64,000 nt of DNA from Cryptomeria japonica (GCF_030272615.1 NC_081412.1:545026370-545090369), one strand, 5' to 3'; positions 48,656 through 60,390 are shown, counted from the first letter of the stretch. Program-made: numbers and translations. Notes: generated by a model from the letters alone, not told the origin.

Positions 48656-51600
48656 ATGGTCGACAGACCTATTGACTCTCTCACACCGCATAATTATCAC
48701 ACTTGGAAGGGTCGCATGATGACTCTACTCTAGTCTCGAGGGTTATGGTCCTATTTGGATGAGGTTCAGCCTTAGTTGACACGTCCTTTTGAGGTTATGC
48801 AGCACAGGAACAATATGGATCAGGCTATGGGATTGATGGCTTTACACATTTCCGACAGTCTCCAGTTTCATCTTGAGGGTTGTCTTACTCCTTAAGCCAT
48901 TTGAACCAATTTTGAGGGACTTTTTGGTACTGTCAATGAGTTCAAAGCTTTGCAGCTTGAGGCCGAGTTAACTTCCTTGGTACCTGATTCGTTTCCTTCT
49001 ATTGAGGACTTTCTGATGAAGTTCAAACAGCAAAGATCTATCTTGCAGGGTTGTGGTAAGACTAAGACTGATACAGAGTGCATTTTCCTGATTCTCTCCA
49101 AGCTTCGGGGTCCATTTCAGATCTTCTCTTCGACCTTCTATTCCACCATGGATGCCTTGGGTGCTCAACATGTCATGCCTTCTTTTGAGGTCTTTTGTGA
49201 TCGTCTGACTCGTGAGCAAGCTAAGCTTAAGCAGTTGGATTCCCTTTCAGGTTCACAGAACCAAGCCTTGGTAGCCCGGTCCTCCAAAGGAAAACAGAAG
49301 TAGAAACCAAAGCCTAAGAAAGATTCAGAGGCTAGTGAGAATCCCTCCAAGCCACCACCTAAGTCTGATTCAAAACCACAGTTCAATTCTAAAAAGGCAA
49401 ATCTTCAAAGTCTGGTGAGTCTTCCTCCAAGACTAAGAAGAACTCAGGTGATCCTTGCAGTTTTTGTGGCAAGGAGGGACATCCCATTTCCAAGTGTTGG
49501 AAACATTTAGAGGCTTTGGAGGAAGCCATGCAGCAGCATAATATCAGTACAACTCAGCCTCCTTCACAGCCCACAGGGAAAGGTCATGCTCTTTCTGCAT
49601 GAGTATTGTCCTCTGCATCCACTTGGATTCTAGATTCTAGTGCCTCTCACCATATGACACACACAGAGGATTTGGTCACCGCTCTAGCCCCTATAGGCAC
49701 TAGACATATTATAGTTGGTGACTCAGCACAACTTTCCGTTCAGGGTTCCGGTACTGTTTCATTGGATGGTGGTTGTCTACAAGATGTACTTTTGGTTCCT
49801 GACATTTCGACAAACCTTCTATCCGTTTATCAGATTTGCCACTTTGGCTCTGGTAAGACAGTTGAGTTCTCACCTCATGATGTGGTTATTCAAGATCTTC
49901 ATGATCCTGACTTGGTTGTGGCTACTGGGAGTGTGGATTCTGCATCTCACTTATATAGCTTTGATGGCTTTGAGAGTTCAGACACTGTTGGTTCCTCTCT
50001 TATAGCACATGCAAATTCAGTGAGCAGGCTTTGGCATGAGCGTTTTGGCCATGTCAATTATAGATATCTATAGCAAATGAGTACATAGGCACTTGTGATT
50101 GGGCTTCCACAGATTTCTTGTACTGATGGTGTATGTCGTGGTTGTGTCCTTGGCAAACATCATCGAGATCCTTTTTCTAAGGGTCGAGCCTCATGTGTTA
50201 GGGCAGCCCTAGAGTTGGTACACAGTGATCTTATGTCCTTTCCAACTCCTTCTTTTTCAGGGGCCCGTTATGTGCTCACTTTTATTGATGACTTCTCCAG
50301 ACGTACATGGGTGTACTTTCTTAAGTACAAGTTTGATGTCTTTGACTCATTTAGGATTTTTAAGACATTTGTGGAGAAGCAATCTAGACTTTCTATCAGG
50401 AGGATACGCACAGATAATGGGGGGGAGTATGTTAATCAGGCTTTCAGAGATTTTTGCACTGAGCATGGTTTACAACATCAGTTTACAATTCCTTACACCC
50501 CTCAGCAGAATGGTGTTGCTGAGAGAAAGAACAGAACCTTACGGGAGATGGCAAATTGTATGATACAGTCTCGAGCTATAAGTTCTTCATTTTGGGCTGA
50601 GGCAGTCAATTGTGCCAATTATATTCAGAATTGGATGCCTCATAAGGCATTGCGACATATGACTCCTGAGGAGGCTTGGACCCATGTCAAGCCTGATGTT
50701 TCTTCATTCTGAGTTTTTGGTAGTGAGGCTTGGGCATTTATTCCTGATGCTCAGCGGAACACCATGGAGAGGAAGAGCCGACCACTCATATTTGTTGGCT
50801 ACTGTGAGGATGTTAAGGCATACAGGTTGTTTGATCCTGATTCCAGAGAGGTCCTGTTTCGACGGGATGTCCAATTTGATGAGCTCTGTCCTCAGATGGA
50901 TTCTCCATCACCAGCTTCTCCCTCATTGCCTACTCCTTCCTCTTCATCTCTTGAGGATTACTTATCTCTTGAGGATGATGTAGATGATGATCCACCTTCT
51001 CCACCACCACTAGTTGCTTCGTCTTTGCCGAAGTGGGCCCGTGATACTGTTGATGCAGCTGGTTCTTTGGCAGGTGATCCTTCAGATTCTCATCGCACTC
51101 GTGCTCAGACATCTGGTTCTAGTCTTTTGAGTCATTCCATTTCAAATGATCCTCAAAAGTTTTCAGAGGCGACAGGACACCTTGAGTGGGATAGGACCAT
51201 GGATGAGGAGTATTCTTCTTTGATGAAGAATCATACTTGGGATCTTTGTCCTCTTCCTAAGGGAAGAAAGTTGGTTCGGTGCAAGTGGGTGTATCATACC
51301 AAGTATGCTGTAGATGGTTCTATTGATAAGTATAAGGCATGTCTTGTTGCGAAGGGGTTTTCTCAGGTAGAGGGTATTGACTACTCTGAGACCTTTGCTC
51401 CTGTCACCAAGATGAATTCTATATGCCTGGTACTTTCACTTGCAGCTTCACAGGGATGGACAGTGTTTCAGATGGATGTGAAGAGTGCCTTCTTGCATGG
51501 AGACCTACATGAGGAGATCTATATGGAATAGCCTTAGGGATTTGTGCAAGACACTTCTTTGGTTTGAAAACTTTGACATTCATTGTATGGTCTCAAACAA

Positions 51601-52683
51601 GCCCCCAGGGCTTGGTATGAGAAGATGGACTCCTTCTTGCTTTCCTCACACTTCACACAATATCATTCCGATCACACAGTCTATATTCAGTGTCAGGAGG
51701 GTGATCTTTTGATTCTAGTGCTATATGTAGATGATCTCATCATTACAGGTAGCTCATCCTTCATGATTCAGAGTGTTCAGAGAGCTTTGATGGAGCAGTT
51801 TGAGATGACAGATCTTGGACTCTTGCACTTCTTTCTGGGTCTACAAGTTATTCAGTCTTCGGATGGGATTTCCATTTTTCAGGAGAAGTATGCTCTTGAT
51901 ATGCTTCAGCGATTTGGCATGCTTGATTGCAAGTCTACCCCCACTCCTTTTCAGTCAGGTGTTGTTTTGTCTTCCACTTGCTCTACTCCTTCAGTAGACC
52001 CCACTTTATACAGGCAGTTGGTTGGCAGTTTGTTGTACCTGACACATTCTCGTCCTGATCTTTCCTTTGTGGTTGGCCTTGTCTCTCGGTTCTCACATGA
52101 TCCTCATGAGAGCCATTGGCAAGCAGCCAAACGTATTTTGAGATACATTCGAGGCACCACTCATTATGGCATTCACTACACTTCAGGATCCCCTCACGTC
52201 ATTGGCTTCACTGACTCCGATTGGGCTGGTGATGTCAATGATCGGAAGTATACTTCTGGCTTCGTTTTTTGCCTTGGTTCTGGTCCAATCACATGGTCTT
52301 GCAAGAAGCAATCTGCTATTGCATTATCATCTATAGAGGCTGAGTACCGTGCAGCAGTGTTAGCCAGTCAAGAGGTTTTATGGCTTCGGCAGTCAATGAC
52401 AGAGTTTGGGTTTCCTCCAGATTGTTCCACTATTCTTTGGTGTGACAATCAAAGTGCCATTCACATTTCTCGCAACCCAGTGGAGCATCAACGGACAAAG
52501 CATATTGAAATCCACATGCACTTCATCAGGGAGTTGATTCAGGATGGTTCTCTCATCTTGGAGTACATACCTACAGAGGAGCAGGTTGCAGACATCTTCA
52601 CTAAACCTTTGGCATCTCTGCACTATCTTCAGTTGCGCTCCATGCTTGGGGTGAAGGAAGTTGTCCTTGGGGGATCTCATTGA
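48656..52683 (+). pseudogene. Copia gag-pol, one frame with stops, nearly free of indels
   Basis: Gag starts at ATG 48656 (MVDRPIDSLTPHNYHTWKGR). The zinc knuckle CSFCGKEGHPISKC is at about 49461. One frame change lies near 49390; from there to the TGA after GGSH (52681-52683) a single frame holds all of pol. The protease box reads LDSSASHHMTH (49630): Asp present, the following Gly changed to Ser. Pre-integrase CRGCVLGKHHRDPF; integrase FIDDFSRRTW, RTDNGGEY and NGVAERKN (three acids intact); RT KWVYHTKYAVDGSIDKYKA, FQMDVKSAFLHG and LYVDDLIITG; RNase H DSDWAGDVNDRKYTSG and EAEYRA; end KHIEIHMHFIRELI. Stops lie at about 48730, 48772, 48893, 48899, 49301, 49600, 50071, 50086, 50710, 51529, 51535, 51565 and 51574. 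Most fit C-to-T change of CAG, CAA or CGA codons. Confidence 0.93.
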
Positions 52684-52905
52684 GGCCTTCCTTCCTTCAT
52701 GTTTTTCTTTTCAGCATGTTTTTGTATCTCTTTTTGGAGAGGAGTTTTTTCCCACTGGGTTTTCTCCTTTACTCCACTTTATAGAGATTTTCTTGTATTC
52801 GGGTACCTGATCAGGCCTTGTTGTCAAGACCCTCTTTTGCATTGTAGTTCCTTTGCTTTCTTCTGCATTGTTTGTAGCTACATTGTAGCTCATCTTAAGG
52901 GGGGG

Positions 52906-53222
52906 TGTTAGAGTAAAGTATTTAATTAACTTTACTCTCCTCTTAAGATTTCTCTTTATGCATACATTAGTCATTTAATAATTAATATTTAATTATTAAA
53001 TGCTCTCACCTTAGGGTTAGGTTTTCCTTTTGGTGTTGATCTCCTTTATAAGGATTGATCTCTTGTATTATTCATTCTTCTTGATTCATTTTTCTCTGAT
53101 AATAAATCTTTCTCTTTGTCAGAGCCAAAACCCTTGTATTCATTCTCTCTCTTTCTCTGTGACAGGTTTCTTGCATGCAGGTTTCTTTGGGTTCTGTGGA
53201 TTTGTATTTCTCAAATCCTACA
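52906..53222 (+). repeat. 3' LTR of copia element 2 (317 bp)
   Basis: Same length as the 5' LTR with four transitions. It follows a G-rich polypurine tract and is followed by the target duplication ACCAT. Confidence 0.97.
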
Positions 53223-53227
53223 ACCAT

Positions 53228-53695
53228 AAGACCCATAACAACACCATATGATGTCCTAAGGGGTCATATGGTGTCCTAAAGGGTCATGGGATACCATATG
53301 ACCTCTTAGGACATAGTATGAGCCCTAACAAAACCTAATGGATTATATGGTGTCTAAGGGGTCATACGATGTCTTCTGACCCCTTAGGACACAATATGAC
53401 CCCTTAGCACACCATACAACCCCCAATGACACCATATGACCTATTCAGACACAATATGACCCCTAAAATACCTAAGAGGTCATATGGTGTCCTAAGGGGT
53501 CATATAATACCATATGACCCCTTAACACACCATAGACCCCTAATGACACCATATGGTGTCCTAAAGGCTCATAGAACACCATATGACCCCTTAGAACACC
53601 ATAAGACTTATAAAATCATCATATGGCATCCTAAGGTGTCATATGGTGTCCTAAAGGTTCATGAGACACCATATGACCCTTTAGGACACCATATT
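53228..53695. repeat. Right remainder of the self-complementary satellite array
   Basis: The same 20-bp half-units as 42125-47212, in both orientations, until ccatattctctctcgc at about 53690. Together with the left part the array was about 5.5 kb before the copia insertion. Confidence 0.93.
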
Positions 53696-54360
53696 CTCTC
53701 TCGCATTATTTCTTTTCCTCAATTACCCTCGATCACATCTCTCCTCCTATGGGTTTATAGATACTTCACTCTCCCCATCTACCCATCCCCTAATTACTCT
53801 CTATGTCTCTCTTACCCTATGTCCCCATCTCTCTTCTCTCTTTGTTGATACTTTCCCCTCTCCCCATCTCCTCCTACCCCCTAATAATCTCAAACTCTCC
53901 CTCTTATTCTCTTTTCACCCCAATCACCCCCTCCCTCTCTCTCTTCGCCTTCCACCTAATTACCTATAGCTCTCTCTCACACACACTCTCTCTTCCCCCC
54001 AATTAATCTCTCCTTCTCACCTCTCTCCCCCTCTCCTTTTTTGATACTTCCCTATGCCTCTCCTTGTCCCCTCTGAATTTTTTTGCTAGAGGTGAGAAGG
54101 AAATGCAGAGAGACTAGTCTAGATCTTAGGGAAGAGAGAGTGACATAGAGGAGGAAATTATGAAGAGGTAGAAATATAAGCACCTTGTAGAGCTTGAGAG
54201 ATTTAATGAAGTATTCATTGATAGTTAGAGATATAGGTCTAGAGAGAGATGTATAAATATGGACAAAAGAGAGGGAGGAAGAAACAAATAGGTGGAGTGA
54301 TAGGTTTAGGAGAGAGAGGTGGAGAAAGGAACAAACATAGAGAACATGGCTTATCAAAAT
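53696..54360. repeat. Pyrimidine-rich then purine-rich block of the foldback element
   Basis: 53696-54070 is CT-rich. From about 54085 to 54360 the strand switches to GA-rich (gaagagagagtgacatagagg). The purine-rich half is the inverted counterpart of the left pyrimidine-rich block, consistent with a large imperfect palindrome. Confidence 0.75.
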
Positions 54361-55571
54361 TTATCGAACTCAATAAAATTCATAAATTTTCTATTATTAA
54401 TTAATTACTTATTTAGTTTATTTTGAGATGATTGTTACAAAAATTCATGCAATAGGGAAATCATATGAAAAAGTGATGAGTTTTTTATGTTTTGAAAATG
54501 AAGGATGAATTTAAATGAATTATAATAATTATTTAAAACAAATAATTGAAAATATACCTATTCCATATCATAGAGCTCTTAATTACCTTTCCAACACTTG
54601 TAAAAAATCAAAATTTCGATATAAAACGCAAAAGTTATGCCCAATTTACTAAAATATATTTTTTTATTTTTTCAAAAATCGGATATCCAATTTTAAAACA
54701 TAAATTTTTCCCTCCACATTTTGGTTCGGGTTTTCTTTGGGATTTGGCTTGGAAGTGAAAAGCCTACAAAGTAAACTAAAAAAACGTGTTTTTCAGTATT
54801 CCTTGATCTTCTAGACTTTACACTGGTGGCTGACGACTTTTTTTATAGCCAAAATTGATAAAACGAAAAGGGTTTTTTAAGGACCTTCTTAGCTTTCCAA
54901 TAATATAAGGCTTGTCTTATTTTGAATTTTATAAATAATTATTATTTATTTTTGAATTGAATTCTGACAAAAGTCCTGATTGATAGACTGATCGAAAAAT
55001 ACTCATAACTTTCAAACTGCATAACATTTTTTGAACCTAAAACATGCATCACATCCTATGCTTCGTCTACTATAGGGAAAAAATTTTAAAAAATGAATTT
55101 CATATGGTTTTGACCAAGTTAAGATGGTCCGACGTAGGAGTTTCTAAATTTCTGAAAAGTTGTAGTAAAAAAATCATAAATAATTATTTACTTTATAAAA
55201 AATTATTTAAAAAAATCTGTCACATCCGGACATGAGTCTAATACTTATATTATAAATCTTATAAAAAAATATTATGATTTGATTGTGATTAGGGTGGTCA
55301 GACATACACCTACTTCTTATCTTTTTCCTGAAATTTTTGTACCACTGCATTGAAATTTGAAATTTTCATTAAATAGGATTTTTTTTTTTCAAAAAACAAC
55401 TAGTAGCTTAGAAACAACATTCAATTTTATATATATTCTCTTCTTACATATTTCAAAAATAATGTTCATAACTTATTCAATTTTTCATGTCAAGTTACAT
55501 AACTCTGATTTTTTGAAATTTCATTGCCACTTAAGGGCCTGTTTTGGCACACCATGATCATGCACATACCC
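54361..55571 (-). repeat. Right inverted arm of the foldback element
   Basis: 54540-54720 is the reverse complement of the left arm (including the GGCATAACTT module on the minus strand from 54641). 54780-55500 is AT-rich, has no counterpart in the shorter left arm, and includes two weaker 'cataactt' phrases (55002, 55467). It ends with the terminal repeat CATGATCATGCACATACCC at 55553-55571. Confidence 0.8.
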
Positions 55572-58500
55572 TACTATGTGATGTCCTACCCATGGATGCA
55601 TGCCATCTTCTATTAGTAAGACCATGGCAATTTGATACACAAGCTATCCATGATGGAGCCAAGAAGGCATACTCATTCAAGAAAGATGGAGTCACATTCA
55701 AGATTTAGTTTATCCTTGAGGTAGGTGGAAAAAAGGCAACAGGTCCTAATGTCCTTTTGGTGAGTGAAGAGTAGTTTTTGAAGACACTTAAGGAAGGTGA
55801 AGTTGTAGGGTTTTCACTAGTGATGAAGCCTAAAGAGGAAGGAAAGAAAGAGAAACAAGTTCTATCAAAAGAAGTGCAAGATTTGTTGGAGAAGTTCAAA
55901 GGCATTGTAAGTGATGGGCAGCCAGCCGCATTACCTCCCAAAAGAGCCATAAGCCACCAAATAGATTTCATTCGTGGAGAATCCTTACCTAACAAAGAAG
56001 CCTACAAAATGACTCCCCAAAAAAATATTAATATTGCCAAACAAATCCAAGATCTTTTAGATCAAGGCCTAATTAGGAAAAGCATTAGCCCTTGTGTTGT
56101 CCCTACTGTGTTAGCACCAAAGAAAGGTGGTACTTGGAGGTTGTGTACTGATTCTAGAGCCATAAATAGGATCACCATCAGATATAGATTCCCTATTCCT
56201 AGAATAGAAGACCTCATGGATTGTTTAGAGGAAGCCAAGTTCTTCACCAAGATAGATCTCAAAAGTGGATACCACCAAATGAGAATCACGGAGGGTGATA
56301 AATGGAAGACAGCATTCAAAACAACAGAAGGTCTTTATGAACTTGTAATTCAATTTGGCTTGTACAATGCTCCAAGAACCTTCATGAGGCTCATGAATGA
56401 GGTGATGAAGGAATTCATAGGTAAATTTGTGGTGGTTTACTTAGATGATATTCTCATTTTCAGTAAAGAAAGAGCAACACATCTTAACCATTTGGGAAGT
56501 GTATTAAAAAGGTTATATGATGAAAAGCTAACTATGAATTTGGAGAAATGTGAGTTTGTTAAGCAGGAATTGGTTTACCTTGGTTTTGTGTTATCTCAAG
56601 GAAACCTCAAGATGGATCCCAGCAAGGTTGAAGCCATAGTAAATTGGCCCACTCCTAGATCAGCAAAAGAGGTGAGAAGCTTCCATGGATTAGCTCAATA
56701 TTATAGCAAGTTTATTAGGCAATTCAGTGTTATATGTGCCCCAATGTTAGATACCATTAGAGGTGGTATGAAGGCCAAGTTTTAGTGGGATGAAGCAACA
56801 AACAAAGGTTTTGAAACCTTGAAGGAGAAAATAGCTACTCAACCGCTGCTAGTGTTGCCTAGTTTTTAGAAACTTTTCATTATGGAGTGTGATGCAAGCA
56901 ATGTTGTAGTAGGTGTTGTCCTAAGCCAAGAAGGAAGACCAGTAGCCTTCCATAGTAAGAAGCTAAATGATGCCAAGAGGAAATACTCCTCTTATGATCT
57001 TGAGTTGTATGCTTTGGTACAAGCATTGAGAAAATGGAGACACTATCTCTTACCAAAAGAATTTGTGGTATACACGAATAACCAAGCATTGAGTTTTCTG
57101 AATTCCCAAGACAAACTCAGTCACAAACACATGAAATGGGTGGAGTATATGCAGGCCTATACATTCAACACTAAGCACAAGAAAGGGAAGCAAAACCGGG
57201 TAGCTGATGCACTAAGTAGGAGGCTCTTGATAGTCCAAGAAATCCAATTCAGAAGCATAGGTGTGGACAGTTTTAAAGACTTGTATGGAGAGGATGAAGA
57301 CTTCTCAAGTGCCTACCAAGTGTGAAAGGAGTATCAAAATCATTTCCATCATGAGTACTCAGATCTTACTTTGCAAAATGGGCTATTGTTCAAAGGTAGA
57401 TAGCTTTGTGTACCTAAAGGCTCAATGAGGGAAAACCTTATACAAGAGAAACATAATGGCAGCCTTAGTGGTTATTTTAGAGTCAATAAGACTCAAGAGT
57501 TGGTTCAGACATTCTATTATTGGCCAAGGATGAATCAAGATGTGAAAATATATGTGGAGACTTGCATGGTTTTCCAAAAAGCCAAGGGTACTTCAATAAA
57601 TGTCGGTTTGTATCAACCTCTTCCCATACCAAGTAAACCTTGGGAATGCATTAGCATGGACTTTGTGGTAGGTTTGCCAAAGACAAAGCAAGGATATGAC
57701 AGTATTTATGTCATTGTGGATAGATTTAGCAAAATGGCTCACTTTGTGCCTTGTAAGACCACTCATGATGCATGCCACATAGCTCAATTGTTTTTCAAGG
57801 GAATAGTAAGGATACATGGTTTACCGTTGAGCATAGTTTCAGATAGGGACTCCAAATTTATGAGTCATTTTTGGAAAACATTATGGCAAACGCTTGGCAC
57901 AAACCTCTCTTTTGGATCAGCCTACCATCCTCAAACAAATGGGCAGACCGAGGTGGTGAATAGAAGTTTGGGAAACTTATTGAGGTGCCTTACCAAAGAG
58001 TATGGGCAGACATGGGATCAAATACTTGCACAATCTGAGTATGCATACAATGACACCATAAATAGGACTACCGGTAAAAGTCATTTTGAAGTAGTCTAAG
58101 GTGTGCACCCAAGAGGCATTTTTGAGTTGAGGGATTTAGGAAGTGAAACAATCAGAAGTGGATATGCAGAGGACTTTTATCAGTCCATGAAGGAGGTCCA
58201 TGAATCAATTAGGCAAGCTTTAAAGGAGAACACAAGCAAAATCAAACAAAAAGTTGATAAAAAGAAGAGAAATCTATAATTTCAAGTGGGGGATATTGTT
58301 ATGGTGCACTTGAACAAAGAAAGGCTACATAAAGGAGTGCCAAACAAGTTGCAGATGAGGAGGATAGGTCCATGTACCATTCTAGCTAAGTATGGTGAAA
58401 ATGCATATAAGGTGGATCTACCTAGTGACATTGGCTTGTCACCGGTTTTTAACATAGCAGACTTGGTTACATACAAGGGGTCAGTCCAAGGTATAGAATG

Positions 58501-58735
58501 CATTCACTCAGAGGTTTCAGATGATGTGCATAGCCTTCAGTTACCAACCAAGCCTAATCCTCAGGCCAAGAAGGTGTTAAGTTCAAGAATTGCCAAGAAG
58601 ACTAGGGATCAAACCTATTGGGAACACCTCATTCAATGGAAGGGTATGGATGATACTGAGGCTACATGGTTGATGGAGTCAAAGTTTTAGAATCTTGGAA
58701 TTGATCCAACACTGATTCGTCAAGGGGTGACCTGA
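55572..58735 (+). pseudogene. Gypsy copy A pol with chromodomain, single frame with stops
   Basis: One frame throughout. Protease tail CHLLLGRPW-like text (about 55600); [56 protein letters not shown] (about 56440); RNase H ECDASNVVVGVVLSQEGRP and ADALSRR; integrase zinc region partly lost (HNGSLSGYF, CMVFQKAKG: one Cys replaced); core CISMDFVVGLPK, IVSDRDSKF and NGQTEVVNRSL (D, D, E present); linker QVGDIVMVHLNKERLHKG; chromodomain EHLIQWKGMDDTEATWLME (about 58620-58680). Natural end TGA at 58733-58735. Stops lie at about 55706, 55772, 56783, 56867, 57323, 57401, 58097, 58277 and 58688; several match Gln codons in copy B or the family. A chromodomain tethers integration to modified histones in this class. 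Confidence 0.92.
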
Positions 58736-58758
58736 TCTCTTTTTGTTAGGGAGAATGA

Positions 58759-60374
58759 TGCAAGAGCACCTAGGTCCTAGTTTTCTTGTCTTTACAAATT
58801 TTGGTTTGTACTGACCCTAGCCAAGTAAGTAGTAAATAAGGACTACAAGAGGGTCCAAGAGTGAGTATTTTGTTAATGTAGGCCTAGGTGGAGTTCATTT
58901 TACCTAGGTTTGCATTTTTGTGTAAATAGTGTGTTTGAGAAGGTTTTTGGCCTTTTGGTTGGTCAAAAGTGTCAAATGTTGTCCAAAGCCTTAGAGATGG
59001 TAAAATAGGTCTTAGGAATGTTTGAAATGTCACATGTGATGACTAGACATAGGTCTCTTAGGTTGGAGAGATCAAAAGTGGAAAAAGCACAAAGTTGCAA
59101 AAAGTTGTCATGACAACTTTTGTCCTGAATTTGGTTAGCATTAAAGCTAAGGCTTTCCCAATGCCATGGAAGGACTCCACACATGGTAAGGCTATATAAA
59201 CCCTCTTTTTCATGATTACCAAGCTTGGTGTACTTGGATTTTGGAAGCAATAATTGAAACACAAGATTTTGGACTGCACTTTTCATTGTTTTTGTCAAAT
59301 TTTGCATTTCTTGAAGGTTTGATGGATTGAATCCATGAATAAAATGATGGATTGAAGTTTGGTAGCATTTTGAAGGGTATTAATTTCAATTTAAATCTTT
59401 GTACAAAACATTTACTACTGTTTTGGTATTTGTTTCTCAAGTAGCCAGTTTTGGTTTGTAATTAGCAGTTTTTGCTAAAATGGGTGCCCCATAAAATCCC
59501 ACTGTGTTTTCATCACAGCCTTTTGGGAAATGGTAGGAAACCCATTTTAAAGTGTACATGTGGAAGGAGGAGGTCTGAAAGTGTCATTTGATATTTTTAG
59601 CATCTTTCCCTAGTCGAGTCTAGGAGCAACTCGGCTAGAGAAGGCAAGATGAAAAGATAGCACAAGTTGCAGGGGTGAATGTAAATGAAAGTCCCAAGCT
59701 TTTGGGAAGTTGTAGTAGGATTATATTAATTTTCTTGTGAAGGAGGAAGCCTCAAGAGTACCATTTGGAGGTCCAAAAAAAAGTTTTACTTGTTGCTGCC
59801 AGTCAAGTGCCTAGAAGTCCTTGAAATTCTCATTTTTAGGGTTTGTATATGCAGAGAAGGGTTGGAAGCTTAAAACCAATAAAATCCCTTGGGTTTGTGT
59901 GAATAATTGAATAAAATTGACTCTTTTTTGGGGGTCCTTTGGATCGTTTTAGCACAAGACCTCAAAACTGGTTCTAGGAGGCCTAATTGGGACTCTTTCC
60001 CTTGTAGCCCTTTTCTAGACCAATTTTTGAAATTAATAAGAAACCTTTGGATTTAAATCCACAAATGGACCTTAAAACCATTTGAAAACATGAGAGAAGA
60101 ACCCTCCACACCTCTGCAACATTTCAAGACCTTTGGAGGGCAGTTTAATGAATTTGAGCCAAGAAGCCATCATGGAGCATATGGGGAACATAGTGAATTG
60201 GTAGGGTTCCTAGCAAGCACACTTGAAACAAAGACCTTGGAGTGAGTAAGAGACAAGACCTAGAAGATATTGAGAAGGACTTGTAAGTCTAGAAAACAAC
60301 TAGGCCTCATGAGTTGGTAGAATTGAACAACATCAACTTAGTGAAGTGTTGAACAGGCTAGGCGAATCCTATCA
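58759..60374 (+). repeat. LTR B: 3' LTR of copy A and 5' LTR of copy B (1616 bp)
   Basis: TGCAAGAGCACC...ATCCTATCA, matching LTR A. It is preceded by a purine-rich tract (tagggagaatga) at 58747-58758 and followed by a primer site. A TATA box (ctatataaa) is at about 59191. One LTR thus serves two internal regions, as after recombination between LTRs of neighbouring copies. Confidence 0.92.
59100..59121. promoter_or_regulatory. 22-bp perfect palindrome in LTR B
   Basis: The same AAAAGTTGTCA plus reverse complement as in LTR A, with no change although flanking bases differ. Its position relative to the TATA box is the same. Confidence 0.6.
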
Positions 60375-60377
60375 AAT

Positions 60378-60390
60378 TGGTATCAGAGCC
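60378..60390 (+). promoter_or_regulatory. Primer binding site of gypsy copy B
   Basis: TGGTATCAGAGCC, an exact tRNA-Met-type site, three bases after the LTR end. Copy A has the same site with two G-to-A changes. Confidence 0.93.

Larger units (their letters stand above)
47213..53222 (+). mobile_element. Young Ty1/copia element 2, complete ends
   Basis: Two 317-bp LTRs (47213-47529 and 52906-53222), a 5-bp target duplication ACCAT at 47208-47212 and 53223-53227, a tRNA-Met primer site, a leader, gag-pol in one long frame and a G-rich polypurine tract (taagggggg, 52897-52905). The LTRs differ at only four positions, all transitions. The element sits inside the satellite array, which resumes in register after the target duplication. 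Confidence 0.97.
40515..55571. mobile_element. 15-kb foldback-type element with terminal inverted repeats
   Basis: The ends are inverted repeats: GGGTATGTGCAAGATCATGG at 40515 and, on the other strand from 55571, GGGTATGTGCATGATCATGG. A further shared block (agtggcaatg) follows about 35-45 bases in. Inner arms are also inverted copies: 40755-40990 against 54445-54720. Inside lie a pyrimidine-rich block, the self-complementary array and a pyrimidine/purine-rich block in mirrored order. The flanks are TTCT on the left and TACT on the right; uninterrupted copy B reads ggtactatg at this point, so a 4-bp (or 3-bp) target duplication with one mutation is likely. No transposase is encoded, so it is non-autonomous. 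Superfamily not assigned. Confidence 0.8.
23271..60374 (+). mobile_element. Chromodomain Ty3/gypsy element, copy A, split by nested insertions
   Basis: Copy A runs from the LTR at 23271-24887 to the LTR at 58759-60374. Its own sequence is in pieces: LTR plus gag start (23271-25152), a near-identical duplicate of the LTR end with gag and protease (38599-40514), and pol (55572-58735). The gag piece is split by Tat-like DNA (25153-38598), and the protease/RT boundary by the 15-kb foldback element (40515-55571). The pieces join correctly when compared with the uninterrupted copy B (60378-63770): for example 40514 and 55572 are adjacent in copy B at about 61880. The C-terminal chromodomain places it among chromoviruses, which in plants target heterochromatin. 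Confidence 0.88.

Noticed and set aside
60378-60390. Possible tRNA gene fragments at TGGTATCAGAGCC sites
   Set aside because: Only the primer-complement stretch is present, directly after LTR ends; no cloverleaf can be drawn.
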